Position numbers and translations under genes: made by a program
From: Planctomycetota bacterium
GTDB taxonomy: Bacteria; Planctomycetota; Phycisphaerae; UBA1845; UTPLA1
Assembly: GCA_003576905.1 (NCBI GenBank)
Contig: QEVG01000033.1
Coordinates: forward strand, 1-57,491
Direction of reading: 5' to 3'
Length of the DNA stretch: 57,491 bases
In this document: piece after piece, positions 9,161 to 17,650 of the stretch
Layout of the letters: the number at the start of each line of letters is the position of its first letter
Position numbering within the stretch: the first letter of the stretch is position 1
Notes under the pieces: model-generated
What the model saw: only the letters and a program-made list of their open reading frames with translations
The model's database searches: none
Told to the model about the DNA's origin: nothing

Positions 9161-9904
9161 TCAGCCGCCGTTGATGGCGCGGTCGATCGCTTCACCCAGC
9201 TTGGCGGCGGTGTTGCCGGTGGTGTGTCTTCGGCCATTGACGAAGAACGTCGGTGTTCCGCTCACCTGGAGCGCGGTGGCGCTGTTCACGTCACGCTGGA
9301 CGCGGCTGGCCTTTCCGTCGCCGGGGGGGTAACACGCGTCGAACGTGGTGAGGTTCATGCCCATGTCGGCCGCGTACTGGCGGAGCTGGGCATCCGTCGG
9401 GATCGTGTCATCAAAGCCGATGTCCGGCGTGTTGAAGATCTTGTCGTGATACTCGAAAAAGTCCCCCTGGTCGCTGGCACATTCCGAAGCACGGGCACAA
9501 TTCTCGGCGCGATCATGGGACTGTCGAATCGGCAGATGGCGGAAGACGAACCGCGCCTTGCCGGTGTCGATGTAGTTGGCTTTCAGGATGGGAAACTCCT
9601 GCCGCGAGAACTTGCCGCAGAACGGGCACTGGAAATCGGAGTATTCGACGACGGTCACCGGGGCATTGGGGCTGCCCATCACGTGGTCGTCCGCGAGGAT
9701 GGTGATGGTGTTTGATCCTCCGCCGTTGCCGCCGCCCCCGTTGTTGCCGCCGTTGTTGTCTCCGCCGTTATTGATGCCGCAGGTGCCGGACTGGCCCATG
9801 GTGACGGATAAGGTCAGCACGAGAAGGATTGAGCCGATTCGGCGAAACGCGCGGGAGCGGGAAGGGATGTCATTGTGATTGCTGTTCGTGTTCTGAGCGG
9901 ACAT
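9161..9904 (-). CDS. DsbA-like secreted thiol-disulphide oxidoreductase
   Basis: The protein has 247 residues. An arginine-containing N-terminus and a hydrophobic segment (residues about 23-36) serve as an export signal; Cys42 might be lipidated, but the box before it (SGTC) is not canonical. Residues 46-64 are a linker almost wholly of Gly and Asn. The DsbA/Thioredoxin_4 domain follows, with the active-site CPFC at 93-96 after VTVVEYSDFQ and the cis-proline segment SGTPTFFVNG near the C-terminus. It probably forms or exchanges disulphides in secreted proteins outside the cytoplasm. GAGGAG lies before the ATG, and a promoter sits at 10087-10115. No DsbB partner is in the window. Confidence 0.88.
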   Translation of the reverse strand: MSAQNTNSNHNDIPSRSRAFRRIGSILLVLTLSVTMGQSGTCGINNGGDNNGGNNGGGGNGGGSNTITILADDHVMGSPNAPVTVVEYSDFQCPFCGKFSRQEFPILKANYIDTGKARFVFRHLPIRQSHDRAENCARASECASDQGDFFEYHDKIFNTPDIGFDDTIPTDAQLRQYAADMGMNLTTFDACYPPGDGKASRVQRDVNSATALQVSGTPTFFVNGRRHTTGNTAAKLGEAIDRAINGG

Positions 9905-10416
9905 GTGCTTCTACTCCTCAAAGTCCCGATGTCCTGTCGCGCGATGGGGCGGCAGGTGCACCCGGTTGACATCGAGCCCGAATACCTGGCGAGGAACGCT
10001 TTGCATGACTGACGGATCAGCGTGCGGGGCCGCCCACCTGCGGGCCGCGTGGTTATCGGTCATCCGTTCGGCAGGACAGGCTGCTAATTGTATTAACGGG
10101 GATTTCCCCCGTCAAGAAAACGCGACATTTGCGGCGCCGGCCGCAATTTGCCGGGGTCTTAGAATCATCTCCGGGAGCAGACTTACGCCCTGAGGATTGG
10201 GAGATTTTTCCTCCGATAAGGGATTTTTCTTCAGTCGAGGCCCCTGGGAGCGAAAAAAGAGGGGGGCGAAGTCGCGCATTTGACTTGCATGCCGCACGTC
10301 CCCAAGAATCGGTGAGTCCTCGTCGACCGGCTGGGCAAGAGGCCGGAACCATCGAGCGACTCCTCCTCGCCCAGGCATGTTCGGCCGGCATTTGGCCGGA
10401 TCGGGGGTTTTGTACC
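9905..10416. other. Divergent intergenic region with promoter for the DsbA-like gene
   Basis: About 510 bases between the DsbA-like gene (minus) and the lipoprotein gene (plus). It holds the minus-strand promoter at 10087-10115 with a palindrome in its spacer. I see no gene and no equally clear promoter for the plus strand. Confidence 0.5.
10087..10115 (-). promoter_or_regulatory. Sigma-70 promoter with a palindrome in the spacer
   Basis: On the minus strand TTGACG (10115-10110) and TACAAT (10092-10087) are separated by 17 bases. The spacer includes most of a palindrome, ACGGGG/CCCCGT at 10096-10112, which could be an operator. The leader to the DsbA-like start would be about 175 bases. Confidence 0.6.
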
Positions 10417-11289
10417 GTGACCAGACGACCTGACGCGCTTCTTGGCAAATGGTCTCGATGCTCTGTGCTGTGCGGAGTCGGTGCTTCGTGCATCGCCGTT
10501 GCGTTCGGTTGTACCGGCAACGTCATCGTGGAGGGGATGGTCCCTGCCCGCACCGCGCCCACGTCGGACGTGACGACCGCCATCGCCCTGGTCCAGCCTG
10601 TCGATGAAGTGACCGCCGCGGTGGGAGTTGCCACGGTCATCCAGTGGGCCGACATCGCGACCGTGCCGGGCACGACCGTTCGCGTGATTGCACAACGGCA
10701 GAACGCGCTTCTCGAGAATGACGCCGACCCGATCAACCTTGTGGGTGACGGGACCGTCGGGTCCGGGCGTGACGCCCTGGCCGACGGCGAGAGCGATACC
10801 TTTCTATGGGACATCACCGGCGTACGGGTCGGGGAATACACGATTATCCTGATTATTGAATCGCCGACGGGCGAGACGCAGACCGTTCTGTCGCGGTCCA
10901 TCGAGGAGGGGGGCGACGGCGCGATCGTGATTACGACGAGCCTGCCCGAGCCGGTGTTCAATTTTACCGCGCCGGCGGCGGATGCGACCGTGACGACGGG
11001 CAATACGTTTGACATTACCTGGACGGACAACGGCAATGCCAACGCGGAAGCGCTGGTGACGCTGGGACTGGACCCCGACAGCGATCACGACAGCGGCAAC
11101 GAGATCATCCTGCTGAGCAACGCGTTGCTGTCGGCCGACGGGAATAACGGCACGTTCACGTTCAACTTCCTCGATCAGGACGGCAACACCGTCCCCGACG
11201 GGACGTACACGGTCTTTTCGATCGTGGATGACGGGGCGAACGACCCAGTCGAGGAGAACGCCGCCGGCCTGCTGCTGCTCAATCCCTGA
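10417..11289 (+). CDS. Lipoprotein with an Ig-like beta-sandwich region
   Basis: The frame is open for 96 codons further upstream, but I choose the GTG at 10417: GGGGG lies about ten bases before it and it opens onto a signal peptide ending at Cys32 (AVAFGC). This gives 290 residues. The mature protein is acidic, with two similar halves of beta-rich sequence. The second begins FNFTAPAADATVTTGNTFDI and resembles the extracellular Ig-like modules that start with a T-x-G-x-T-x-x-I-x-W pattern (TTGNTFDITW). The Asp-rich DPDSDHDSGNE stretch could bind calcium. Function unknown. It is convergent with arfB, four bases away. Confidence 0.65.
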   Translation: MTRRPDALLGKWSRCSVLCGVGASCIAVAFGCTGNVIVEGMVPARTAPTSDVTTAIALVQPVDEVTAAVGVATVIQWADIATVPGTTVRVIAQRQNALLENDADPINLVGDGTVGSGRDALADGESDTFLWDITGVRVGEYTIILIIESPTGETQTVLSRSIEEGGDGAIVITTSLPEPVFNFTAPAADATVTTGNTFDITWTDNGNANAEALVTLGLDPDSDHDSGNEIILLSNALLSADGNNGTFTFNFLDQDGNTVPDGTYTVFSIVDDGANDPVEENAAGLLLLNP

Positions 11290-11293
11290 TAAC

Positions 11294-11731
11294 TCAGTCG
11301 CCCTGATCGGCGTGGCCGCGGCGCAGCGACTTGATCTGACCACGGCGGGACTTTTCCCTGAGGCGGCGTTCGCGGGCGGCGGCGGTGGGGCGCGTCTTCC
11401 TACGCGGCTTTCGCTGGCGCAGCGCATCGGCGACAAGCGCCGCGAAACGGCTGATTGCCTCCTCCTTGTTTGATTTCTGGCTTCGCTCGCTGCTGCTGGT
11501 GACGTGCAGGACGCCCTCCCGCGTAATGCGCGTCGCGAGTTTTCGCTGAAGAATTGCCCGGTGCGCGTCCGACAGGCTGGGGCTTCCGGCAAGGTCGAAG
11601 CTCAGAGTCACACGGGTGGCGACCTTGTTCACGTTCTGCCCGCCCGGCCCGGGGCTGCGCGAGAAGGAGAACTTCAGATCCGCCAGGGGGATTTGCAGCC
11701 ACGAGTTGACGCGCACGGTCTCCACGGACAC
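11294..11731 (-). CDS. arfB: ArfB-like alternative ribosome-rescue factor
   Basis: The 145-residue protein has the length and layout of ArfB (YaeJ). The catalytic GGQ is at residues 30-32 in SRSPGPGGQNVNK, the motif that hydrolyses peptidyl-tRNA in the ribosomal peptidyl transferase centre. The last 40 residues are very rich in Arg and Lys (KPRRKTRPTAAARERRLREK), as expected for the tail that probes the empty mRNA channel of stalled ribosomes. Short length and absence of a codon-recognition domain separate it from release factors RF1/RF2. It is a single gene convergent with the lipoprotein gene. Confidence 0.92.
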   Translation of the reverse strand: MSVETVRVNSWLQIPLADLKFSFSRSPGPGGQNVNKVATRVTLSFDLAGSPSLSDAHRAILQRKLATRITREGVLHVTSSSERSQKSNKEEAISRFAALVADALRQRKPRRKTRPTAAARERRLREKSRRGQIKSLRRGHADQGD

Positions 11732-11992
11732 TCACCTCAATGCCCGGCAGCCTCGCCTCGCGTGCCGGCCGCGTCAAGTGCGGCAGGCGGCCGGAAGGCA
11801 TTTGCCGTAAGTGAGCCAGGCACATCGGCTTACTCATGGATCCACGCGGCGCGGGCAGATGGGCCGGCGGCGCGGTGACGCATGGCGGTCGAGAATTGCG
11901 GCGGGCTGCAATGGAAATCGCGGGATACGACATACAACTCAAAATGGCGTCAGAGCCGAGCGCCGGGCCATTCAACCCCAGGAGGGTAACGC

Positions 11993-12583
11993 ATGCAACC
12001 GCGCTCGCGACTGGCACATTCACTTCCCACGATCTTTGTTCTTGCACTTTCCGCGTCCACTGCGCCGGCCGGGATTGTCTATGATGAAGGCATCGACGGG
12101 GATTTCTCCGGCGACCGCTTCAACCCGACCGATTTGGTTCTCTCGGAAGGAGTCAATCTGATCACGGCGACTTCGATTCGCGATGATCGCGAATACGTCA
12201 CCATGACGATTCCCGCCGGCCTGCAACTCGATTCCCTCGTTCTCGTAAGTTACGAGGGTCTGGACGAAACGGCCTTCATCGGCGTGCAGGCGGGGGACAT
12301 CATGTCCGAGCCGCCGAGCGGGGCGAACCCGGCGAATCTTCTCGGCTGGACGCATTTCGGACCCGGCGCCGGAAATGTCGGCGCGGACATCCTCCCGGAG
12401 ATCGGCATGGGGTTTGATGCCATCGGCTTTACACCACCGCTGCCGGGTGGCGACTACACGTTCTGGATTCAGCAGACGGGCACGTCGGCCGCAACCTACA
12501 CGATGGAGTTCAACGTGTCGCCGGAGCCCGCATCTCTCGTCCTCCTGGGTGCGGCGCAATTGTTCCTTCGGCGAAGGCGCTGA
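11993..12583 (+). CDS. PEP-CTERM secreted protein
   Basis: The 196-residue protein has a Sec signal (MQPRSRLAHSLPTIFVLALS, cleavage near ASTAPAG). Its mature part of about 145 residues is acidic and beta-rich. The C-terminus is a PEP-CTERM sorting signal: SPEPAS, a short hydrophobic segment (LVLLGAAQLFL), then RRRR. Such proteins are cut and anchored or released by an exosortase, which is not in this window. AGGAGGG lies before the ATG, a near-perfect ribosome binding site. The role is unknown; PEP-CTERM proteins often belong to the extracellular matrix. Confidence 0.82.
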   Translation: MQPRSRLAHSLPTIFVLALSASTAPAGIVYDEGIDGDFSGDRFNPTDLVLSEGVNLITATSIRDDREYVTMTIPAGLQLDSLVLVSYEGLDETAFIGVQAGDIMSEPPSGANPANLLGWTHFGPGAGNVGADILPEIGMGFDAIGFTPPLPGGDYTFWIQQTGTSAATYTMEFNVSPEPASLVLLGAAQLFLRRRR

Positions 12584-12702
12584 TTCGGGGCACACGCAGC
12601 GTTTTTTCGAAGTGACAGGCCGACGGCCTTCGATTTCTCGAGGGTCGCCGGCCCGCTTTTTACGCAGGGTCCGCGTTTGGATCGGACTTTCAGGTAAATC
12701 GT

Positions 12703-12731
12703 TTGAATAAAGGCCCGAATGCGGATACGAT
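12703..12731 (+). promoter_or_regulatory. Possible promoter of the amylase gene
   Basis: TTGAAT (12703-12708) and TACGAT (12726-12731) are 17 bases apart, 57 bases before the amylase start. Each matches four or five of six consensus positions, so the call is tentative. Confidence 0.3.
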
Positions 12732-12787
12732 GAAGCACGCATTCCGACCCGCCTGTCACGGCGATTGCCAGATGAACGAGGCCCGAA

Positions 12788-15343
12788 ATGACCCAGCGAC
12801 TCGTACTCCTTGCCATGATCGATCTGTGTGCGGCCTGCGTGTCCGCCGGCGCGCAGGGGCCGCTCGTGCGCGATATCCGGGAAGACATCACCTATCACAT
12901 CATGCCGATCGCCTGGCGCGACTCGGACAACGACGCGCACCGATTCGGCGACTTCGACGGGATGACCGCCTCACTGGACTATCTTGAGACGCTCGGCGTG
13001 ACGGCCGTATGGATCAATCCGATTTTTCCATCGCCGGCGTACCACGGCTATCAGCACGGGCCGGCCGATCAGATCAACCCCTGGTTCGGGACGGAGGCGG
13101 AGTTCCTGGCGTTCGTCTCGGCCGCCCATGCCCGGGGCATCAAGGTCTTTCTCGATTTCGTAGTGTACGGCATCAGCCACAACACGGTGTGGTACCAGGA
13201 CGCGCGAAACAATCCGGCAAGTCCCTACGATGCGTGGCTCGCATTCACGAATGCCTCGAACACGACCTATCTCGGATCGGTCTATTCGACATGGAACGGC
13301 TCCAGCGTCGGATTCATCCACTGGAATCTCGCCAATGCCAACGCCAATGCACTTGTGACGCAATGGGCGCGCAAGTGGCTCGATCCGAACAACGACGGCG
13401 ACCCGTCGGACGGGATAGACGGCTACCGGCTCGATCATGTCTGGGAGAACTATCCGACCGGCCCCAACGGGTGGGGCTACAACATCGACGATTTCTGGCT
13501 GCCGTGGAAACAGTCGCTGCGCGAGGTCAACCCGCACGTGTTTACGTTCGCCGAGCAGGCGGACTGGGGCATCACCGGCGTCGAACTCATGCTCGGCTTT
13601 GACGCGGCGATGACCAAGCCCTTTGAGTTCGCCGCACGCGACGCCCTCAACGGCGCCGGCGCCTCCGGGCTGTACAGCACGATGGCCCACATCGTCGCGA
13701 ACACGCCGCCGGGAAAGACCTTCATGGGCATCATCGGCGACCACGACGTGGACCGGCTTGCCTCGGTGCTCGGCGGGAGCCTGGGCCGCGCGAAACTCGC
13801 CGCCGCCGTGCTCCTGACCCAGCCTTGTCCGCCGATGATCTATTTCGGCGACGAGATCGCCATGCGCGGCGTGAAGGGCAACTGGGGCAGCGACGCGAAC
13901 GACATTCCGATGCGCGAGCCATTCAAGTGGAACGCCGTCGCCGGGCCGCCCATGTCGAACTACTACGTCCTCAACAACCAGGCCTATACGAATCGCTACG
14001 CACAGGACAACGACGGACGAAGCGTCGAGGAGCAGCTGGGCGTGCCCGGCTCGGTCCTGGAGACCTATCGCACGTTCATCGCGGCGCGAAAGGCCAGCCG
14101 GGCGCTGAAGTACGGCGCGTACATTCCGGTAAGCGTCAGTTCGAACTTCGTCTGGGCGTTTCTCCGCCATGCCCCCGGCGAACAGACGCTGCTGGTGGCG
14201 CATCGTTTGTCGTCGTCCGCGCTTGCGCCGACGTTCTCCCTGGGCGGGCTGACGATCCCGGGCGGCTCGACGACCGTGCGCGACATCGTGACCGGGGAAT
14301 TCCTGACGCCCCTGACCGATGCCAACAAGGCGGCATACGCCATCAGCATGCCCGGCTACGGCACACGCGTGCTGGAGATCAACGCGTTTCCGACTCCGCC
14401 GGCGTCGAATCCGATCAACGGCACGGACATTCCGGCGAAGTTCGGGCCGGTGAATCTCGTCGCGACGCAGGACAACGCGACCTGGTTCGGCGACAATGTC
14501 GCGGAACTCAATCAGCTCTTCGTCCGGGCGGAGCCGGCGGGACTTCGCGTGGGGGTCACCGGCAATCTGCCGGCGAACGGCACTGCGTTCGCCCTGTGGA
14601 TCGACACGACCCCGGGCGGGCAGAATGTTCTCGACACGAGCGCCTTGAGTCCGCCGCCGGGCGGGTTGCAGCAACTTACGGGCCTGCGGCTCGATGCTTC
14701 GTTTGCGCCGGACCACCTTTTCTTCATTAATGCCAGCGGCGGAAACATTTACGTCGACCAGGTGCTCCTGCCCTCGGTCGGATCGGGCACGAAGGTGTAT
14801 CGGGGTCAGGGCACGGTCGGGGATGGAGATGGGAACCTCTCGGGCGGCGTCAACCCAAACGGCCTGCAGGTTGCAATCGACAACCGCAACGCCGCGGGTG
14901 TCACCGAGTTGACAGCATCCGGGGCGGAAACGGCAACGAGCGGATTCGAGCTGCGCATCCCTTACGCCGACATCGGAATGACATTTACCCCCGGCGCGGT
15001 GTTCAAGCTAGCCGCGGCGATCGTGAAGAATTACGGAGAGGTCGGCAACCAGTGGCTGCCCGGCGTGGGCGGGGGCCGGCCGAACCTGGGAATGTCGCCG
15101 GACATGACCGCAGTGCCGGGCGTGCAATTCGCCGCGTGGACCGTTCCGCTGCCGGGGGACGCCAACTGCGACGGCGCGGCCGATGCGTCCGACGTGGATG
15201 CGTTCGCGGCGGTGGTAATCGACAGCGCCGCCTATTCGGCGGCGTACGGATCGTGTTTCGTGGTCAATTCCGACATGACAGGCGATGGCGTCGTTGATGC
15301 CCGCGATGTCGCGGAATTCGTTGCACAACTCCTGGGCCGCTGA
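12788..15343 (+). CDS. Secreted GH13 alpha-amylase-family enzyme with C-terminal dockerin-like region
   Basis: The 851-residue protein has a signal peptide (cleavage near AGAQG, residue 24). Residues about 30-430 form a GH13 (beta/alpha)8 barrel with the conserved regions visible: FLDFVVYGISHN (121-132), GIDGYRLDHV with nucleophile Asp216, FTFAEQAD with acid/base Glu256, and IIGDHDVDR with Asp320. A beta domain C follows to about 540. Residues about 550-780 look like an all-beta, carbohydrate-binding-like module. The end has two Ca-loop-like repeats, DANCDGAADASDVD and NSDMTGDGVVDARDV, of dockerin type. It should hydrolyse or transfer alpha-1,4-glucans outside the cell. All catalytic residues are present. 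Confidence 0.9.
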   Translation: MTQRLVLLAMIDLCAACVSAGAQGPLVRDIREDITYHIMPIAWRDSDNDAHRFGDFDGMTASLDYLETLGVTAVWINPIFPSPAYHGYQHGPADQINPWFGTEAEFLAFVSAAHARGIKVFLDFVVYGISHNTVWYQDARNNPASPYDAWLAFTNASNTTYLGSVYSTWNGSSVGFIHWNLANANANALVTQWARKWLDPNNDGDPSDGIDGYRLDHVWENYPTGPNGWGYNIDDFWLPWKQSLREVNPHVFTFAEQADWGITGVELMLGFDAAMTKPFEFAARDALNGAGASGLYSTMAHIVANTPPGKTFMGIIGDHDVDRLASVLGGSLGRAKLAAAVLLTQPCPPMIYFGDEIAMRGVKGNWGSDANDIPMREPFKWNAVAGPPMSNYYVLNNQAYTNRYAQDNDGRSVEEQLGVPGSVLETYRTFIAARKASRALKYGAYIPVSVSSNFVWAFLRHAPGEQTLLVAHRLSSSALAPTFSLGGLTIPGGSTTVRDIVTGEFLTPLTDANKAAYAISMPGYGTRVLEINAFPTPPASNPINGTDIPAKFGPVNLVATQDNATWFGDNVAELNQLFVRAEPAGLRVGVTGNLPANGTAFALWIDTTPGGQNVLDTSALSPPPGGLQQLTGLRLDASFAPDHLFFINASGGNIYVDQVLLPSVGSGTKVYRGQGTVGDGDGNLSGGVNPNGLQVAIDNRNAAGVTELTASGAETATSGFELRIPYADIGMTFTPGAVFKLAAAIVKNYGEVGNQWLPGVGGGRPNLGMSPDMTAVPGVQFAAWTVPLPGDANCDGAADASDVDAFAAVVIDSAAYSAAYGSCFVVNSDMTGDGVVDARDVAEFVAQLLGR

Positions 15344-15383
15344 TCGGGTCGAGGTTTTCCTGCGCTGGACCCGGGGGGTGGCC

Positions 15384-15719
15384 TTAGTGCATCGCGTCCT
15401 CGACGGTGGGCAGAAGGCCGAAGATGCTGTCCAGCCGGGCGATGCGGAGGATCTCGGCGATCTTCGGCTGAGCAGCCGCGATGCGAACCGGGCACTTGTG
15501 GTCCCGCAGCCTGCGTTCGAGCTTGAGCAGCGCGCCGATGCCGGCGCTGGTCATGACGTCGACCTCGCTGAAATCGATCACAACGAGCGCGGGTCGGTTC
15601 GCCACGATGCGTCCGCCGTGGTACTCGAACTCCTCCATTTCGGAAAAGGTCAGATGGCCTGAGAGCTTCATCACCACGGCGCTCGCCTCTTCGATGACCT
15701 GACAACGCAGCGTTTCCAT
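15384..15719 (-). CDS. STAS-domain protein, anti-sigma factor antagonist-like
   Basis: The frame is open well upstream, but the ATG at 15719 has GGAGGATCATC in front and starts at the usual point for the fold. This gives 111 residues, a single STAS domain. The conserved segment is VIDFSEVDVMTSAGIGALLKL, where Ser58 corresponds to the serine phosphorylated in SpoIIAA/RsbV-like antagonists. Such proteins bind anti-sigma kinases and switch partners on phosphorylation. No anti-sigma kinase or PP2C phosphatase lies nearby, so its partners are encoded elsewhere. It is convergent with the amylase gene. Confidence 0.85.
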   Translation of the reverse strand: METLRCQVIEEASAVVMKLSGHLTFSEMEEFEYHGGRIVANRPALVVIDFSEVDVMTSAGIGALLKLERRLRDHKCPVRIAAAQPKIAEILRIARLDSIFGLLPTVEDAMH

Positions 15720-15921
15720 GATGATCCTCCGCGCGAATGCGCGTGCCCGAGCCGGGTCAACCCGGCGGCCGCGTGAAACCGTGGACGGCGCGACGTGCGT
15801 TCGTGGCGATCCGTGCGGCGAGACCATTGTGCAGGCGCGCGGCGTTTCATACAATCGCCCCGGCATGTCACGGCGGCGGGCCGACGAGTGCCTCGTTCGC
15901 CGGAGTCCCCGGGGTCCTTTC

Positions 15922-16698
15922 ATGATTATCAAATGCGGAGTTCGCCCGGCGTGTGGCCGGCAGGTCCGGGCCGCGACGGCGGTCTGTTTCATGCTCTTTG
16001 CGGCGGGGTGCGAGATCTGGCGTCCGCCGCTTCCATTACCCGAGGAGTATGAAAAGGGAATAGTCGTGATGTACCCCGGCTCGCTGAACACCACGAGCGA
16101 GATGGTCGGTTTCTACGAGGGGCTGCGGAGCGCCGGCGTCGATCAGGCGATCGAAGTCGTGCAGTGGGCTACGTTCCTCGAACACATGTTCGATCCCGTC
16201 GGCGCACAGCAGCGAAACGGTCCCCGGGCACAGCAGGAGGCGGATCGGCTGGCCGCCGTTCGGCGCATGAATCCTGACCTGCCGATTACGCTTTTTGGCT
16301 ATTCCGGGGGATGCTGGTTTGCGACGCTCGTCGCCGAGCGGCTGCCGGCCGGCGTGACGATTGACCGGGTGATTCTGATGAGCCCGGCCTTTGATCGTGC
16401 GTACGATATGACGACGGCGCTGGACCGCACGAGCGAGGGATTCGTTTCGTTCTGGTCGAGCGGCGATGACTTTACGCTGGAGATTCGGGACATTTTCAGC
16501 CTTGCCGACAGCACGCGCGGGGAGCCGGCCGCCACGTTCGGCTTTCCCGGCGACGATCCGCGTCTGCGGCAGATTGCCTATGACCCGGCGTGGGAGGCGT
16601 ATGCGCACTATGGCGGTCACACGGACTACGTGCTGCTCACGGACTGGATTCGGGATTTCGTTGCGCCGGAGGTCGCGGTGAGGCCCGCGGCGGAATGA
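15922..16698 (+). CDS. Lipoprotein with an alpha/beta-hydrolase-like fold
   Basis: The protein has 258 residues from the ATG at 15922; an in-frame ATG at 15865 is possible, and neither has a strong ribosome binding site. The signal ends at Cys30 (MLFAAGC). The mature part begins with a strand followed by MYPGSLNTT and contains FGYSGGCWFA, a GxSxG nucleophile elbow; a histidine lies near the C-terminus (YGGHTDYVL). This fits a lipid-anchored serine hydrolase. It resembles the lipoprotein at 48684-49802 in layout: lipobox, an early glycine-rich loop, a serine elbow, then a G-G-H segment near the end. Substrate unknown. Confidence 0.7.
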   Translation: MIIKCGVRPACGRQVRAATAVCFMLFAAGCEIWRPPLPLPEEYEKGIVVMYPGSLNTTSEMVGFYEGLRSAGVDQAIEVVQWATFLEHMFDPVGAQQRNGPRAQQEADRLAAVRRMNPDLPITLFGYSGGCWFATLVAERLPAGVTIDRVILMSPAFDRAYDMTTALDRTSEGFVSFWSSGDDFTLEIRDIFSLADSTRGEPAATFGFPGDDPRLRQIAYDPAWEAYAHYGGHTDYVLLTDWIRDFVAPEVAVRPAAE

Positions 16699-16708
16699 GG
16701 CGTTTGCC

Positions 16709-16747
16709 AAAAAAGTCGGCCCGTCGATCACTGGGATCAACGGGCCG
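16709..16747 (-). terminator. Rho-independent terminator of the sigma factor gene
   Basis: CGGCCCGT (16717-16724) pairs with ACGGGCCG (16740-16747), and an inner GATC/GATC pair extends the stem. On the minus strand it is followed by six T residues (16714-16709). It lies 58 bases after the sigma factor stop. Confidence 0.8.
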
Positions 16748-16804
16748 TGCTCAAAAAGGAACGAAATCTTTGGCGCCGTGTGCGGCACGGCGTGACCGCC
16801 GGCG

Positions 16805-17650
16805 TTACTGGAGCACGCCGTCGGCGGCGAGGGCCTTTCGGAGCTTTCCGATCGCGGAAAGCTGAATCTGCCGGACGCGCTCCTTGCTGACGCGCATCTG
16901 GCGGCCGATCTCCTCGAGTGTCTGGCGGCGCCGCGTCTGCTGCAAGGGGAAGCGACGCGTCAGGACCGTCTTTTCAACGTCGGAGAGGTCTGCGCTTTCG
17001 AGGTGAAGGACGCGCTGGAGCCGCTCGGTAAAGAGGGCGCGCTGATCGTCGCGGCGCTGCTCGGGGGCGTCGCTCTCTTCGAACTCGGGATCCCACGGAC
17101 CGGCGACCTTCGAGCGTCGCTTGGAGTCCTGCAACGCCGCGCGGGCAAACGCCCGGAGGATGGCGTTGCAGGCATAGGTGCTGAATCGGAATCCTCTCCA
17201 CGGATCGAACGTGTCGACGGCGCGGAGCAGGGCCATCATTCCTTCGCTGGTCATTTCCTCGCGGTCGAGGGCTTCGAAGCGGCTGCGACCGATCAGGTCG
17301 TAGACCAGGCCGAGATTGCCCTCGGTCAGGCGCGTTCGGATGAGGTTGTATCGCTCGACCCACTTCGAATACGTCCGCGGGCTCACGCTGCGCGGGTTCT
17401 TGTGGGCGGCGCGATAGAGCCGGCTGAGGCGATAGCCGCAGTAGTGAAGCTGCTTGAAAAGGAGGGTTTCGTCGTCATGCTGCACGCGGCCGCTCCCCAG
17501 AGCCGGCCCCGGCCAGTTGGCGAAGAGCTCTTCCTCGATCCCGCGTCGCTTCAATTCGTCGTTGGTGATATAGGGCGGGGGATTCATCCAGCTCCGGAGG
17601 GCGCGCCGGTCAGAGGGCTTCGTCGTGATTCTGAGCATGGGTCTTTCCAT
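16805..17650 (-). CDS. RNA polymerase sigma-70 family factor
   Basis: The 281-residue protein has a short N-terminal part followed by region 2 (about 99-175), with SEGMMALLRAVDTFDPWRGF and FRFSTYACNAILRAFARAAL for core binding and -10 recognition. Region 4 (about 220-275) has the helix-turn-helix LEEIGRQMRVSKERVRQIQ for -35 recognition. Region 1.1 and a full region 3 are not seen, so this is an alternative sigma of the RpoD/SigA-like superfamily rather than the housekeeping factor or an ECF. The start may be the ATG at 17650 or at 17638; neither has a strong ribosome binding site. Its own promoter is at 17828-17856 and its terminator at 16709-16747, making it a single-gene unit. Confidence 0.88.
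   Translation of the reverse strand: MERPMLRITTKPSDRRALRSWMNPPPYITNDELKRRGIEEELFANWPGPALGSGRVQHDDETLLFKQLHYCGYRLSRLYRAAHKNPRSVSPRTYSKWVERYNLIRTRLTEGNLGLVYDLIGRSRFEALDREEMTSEGMMALLRAVDTFDPWRGFRFSTYACNAILRAFARAALQDSKRRSKVAGPWDPEFEESDAPEQRRDDQRALFTERLQRVLHLESADLSDVEKTVLTRRFPLQQTRRRQTLEEIGRQMRVSKERVRQIQLSAIGKLRKALAADGVLQ

Noticed and set aside
12971-14716. Minus-strand open frame of 581 codons
   Set aside because: It is the shadow of the GH13 amylase, whose catalytic motifs are clear on the other strand.
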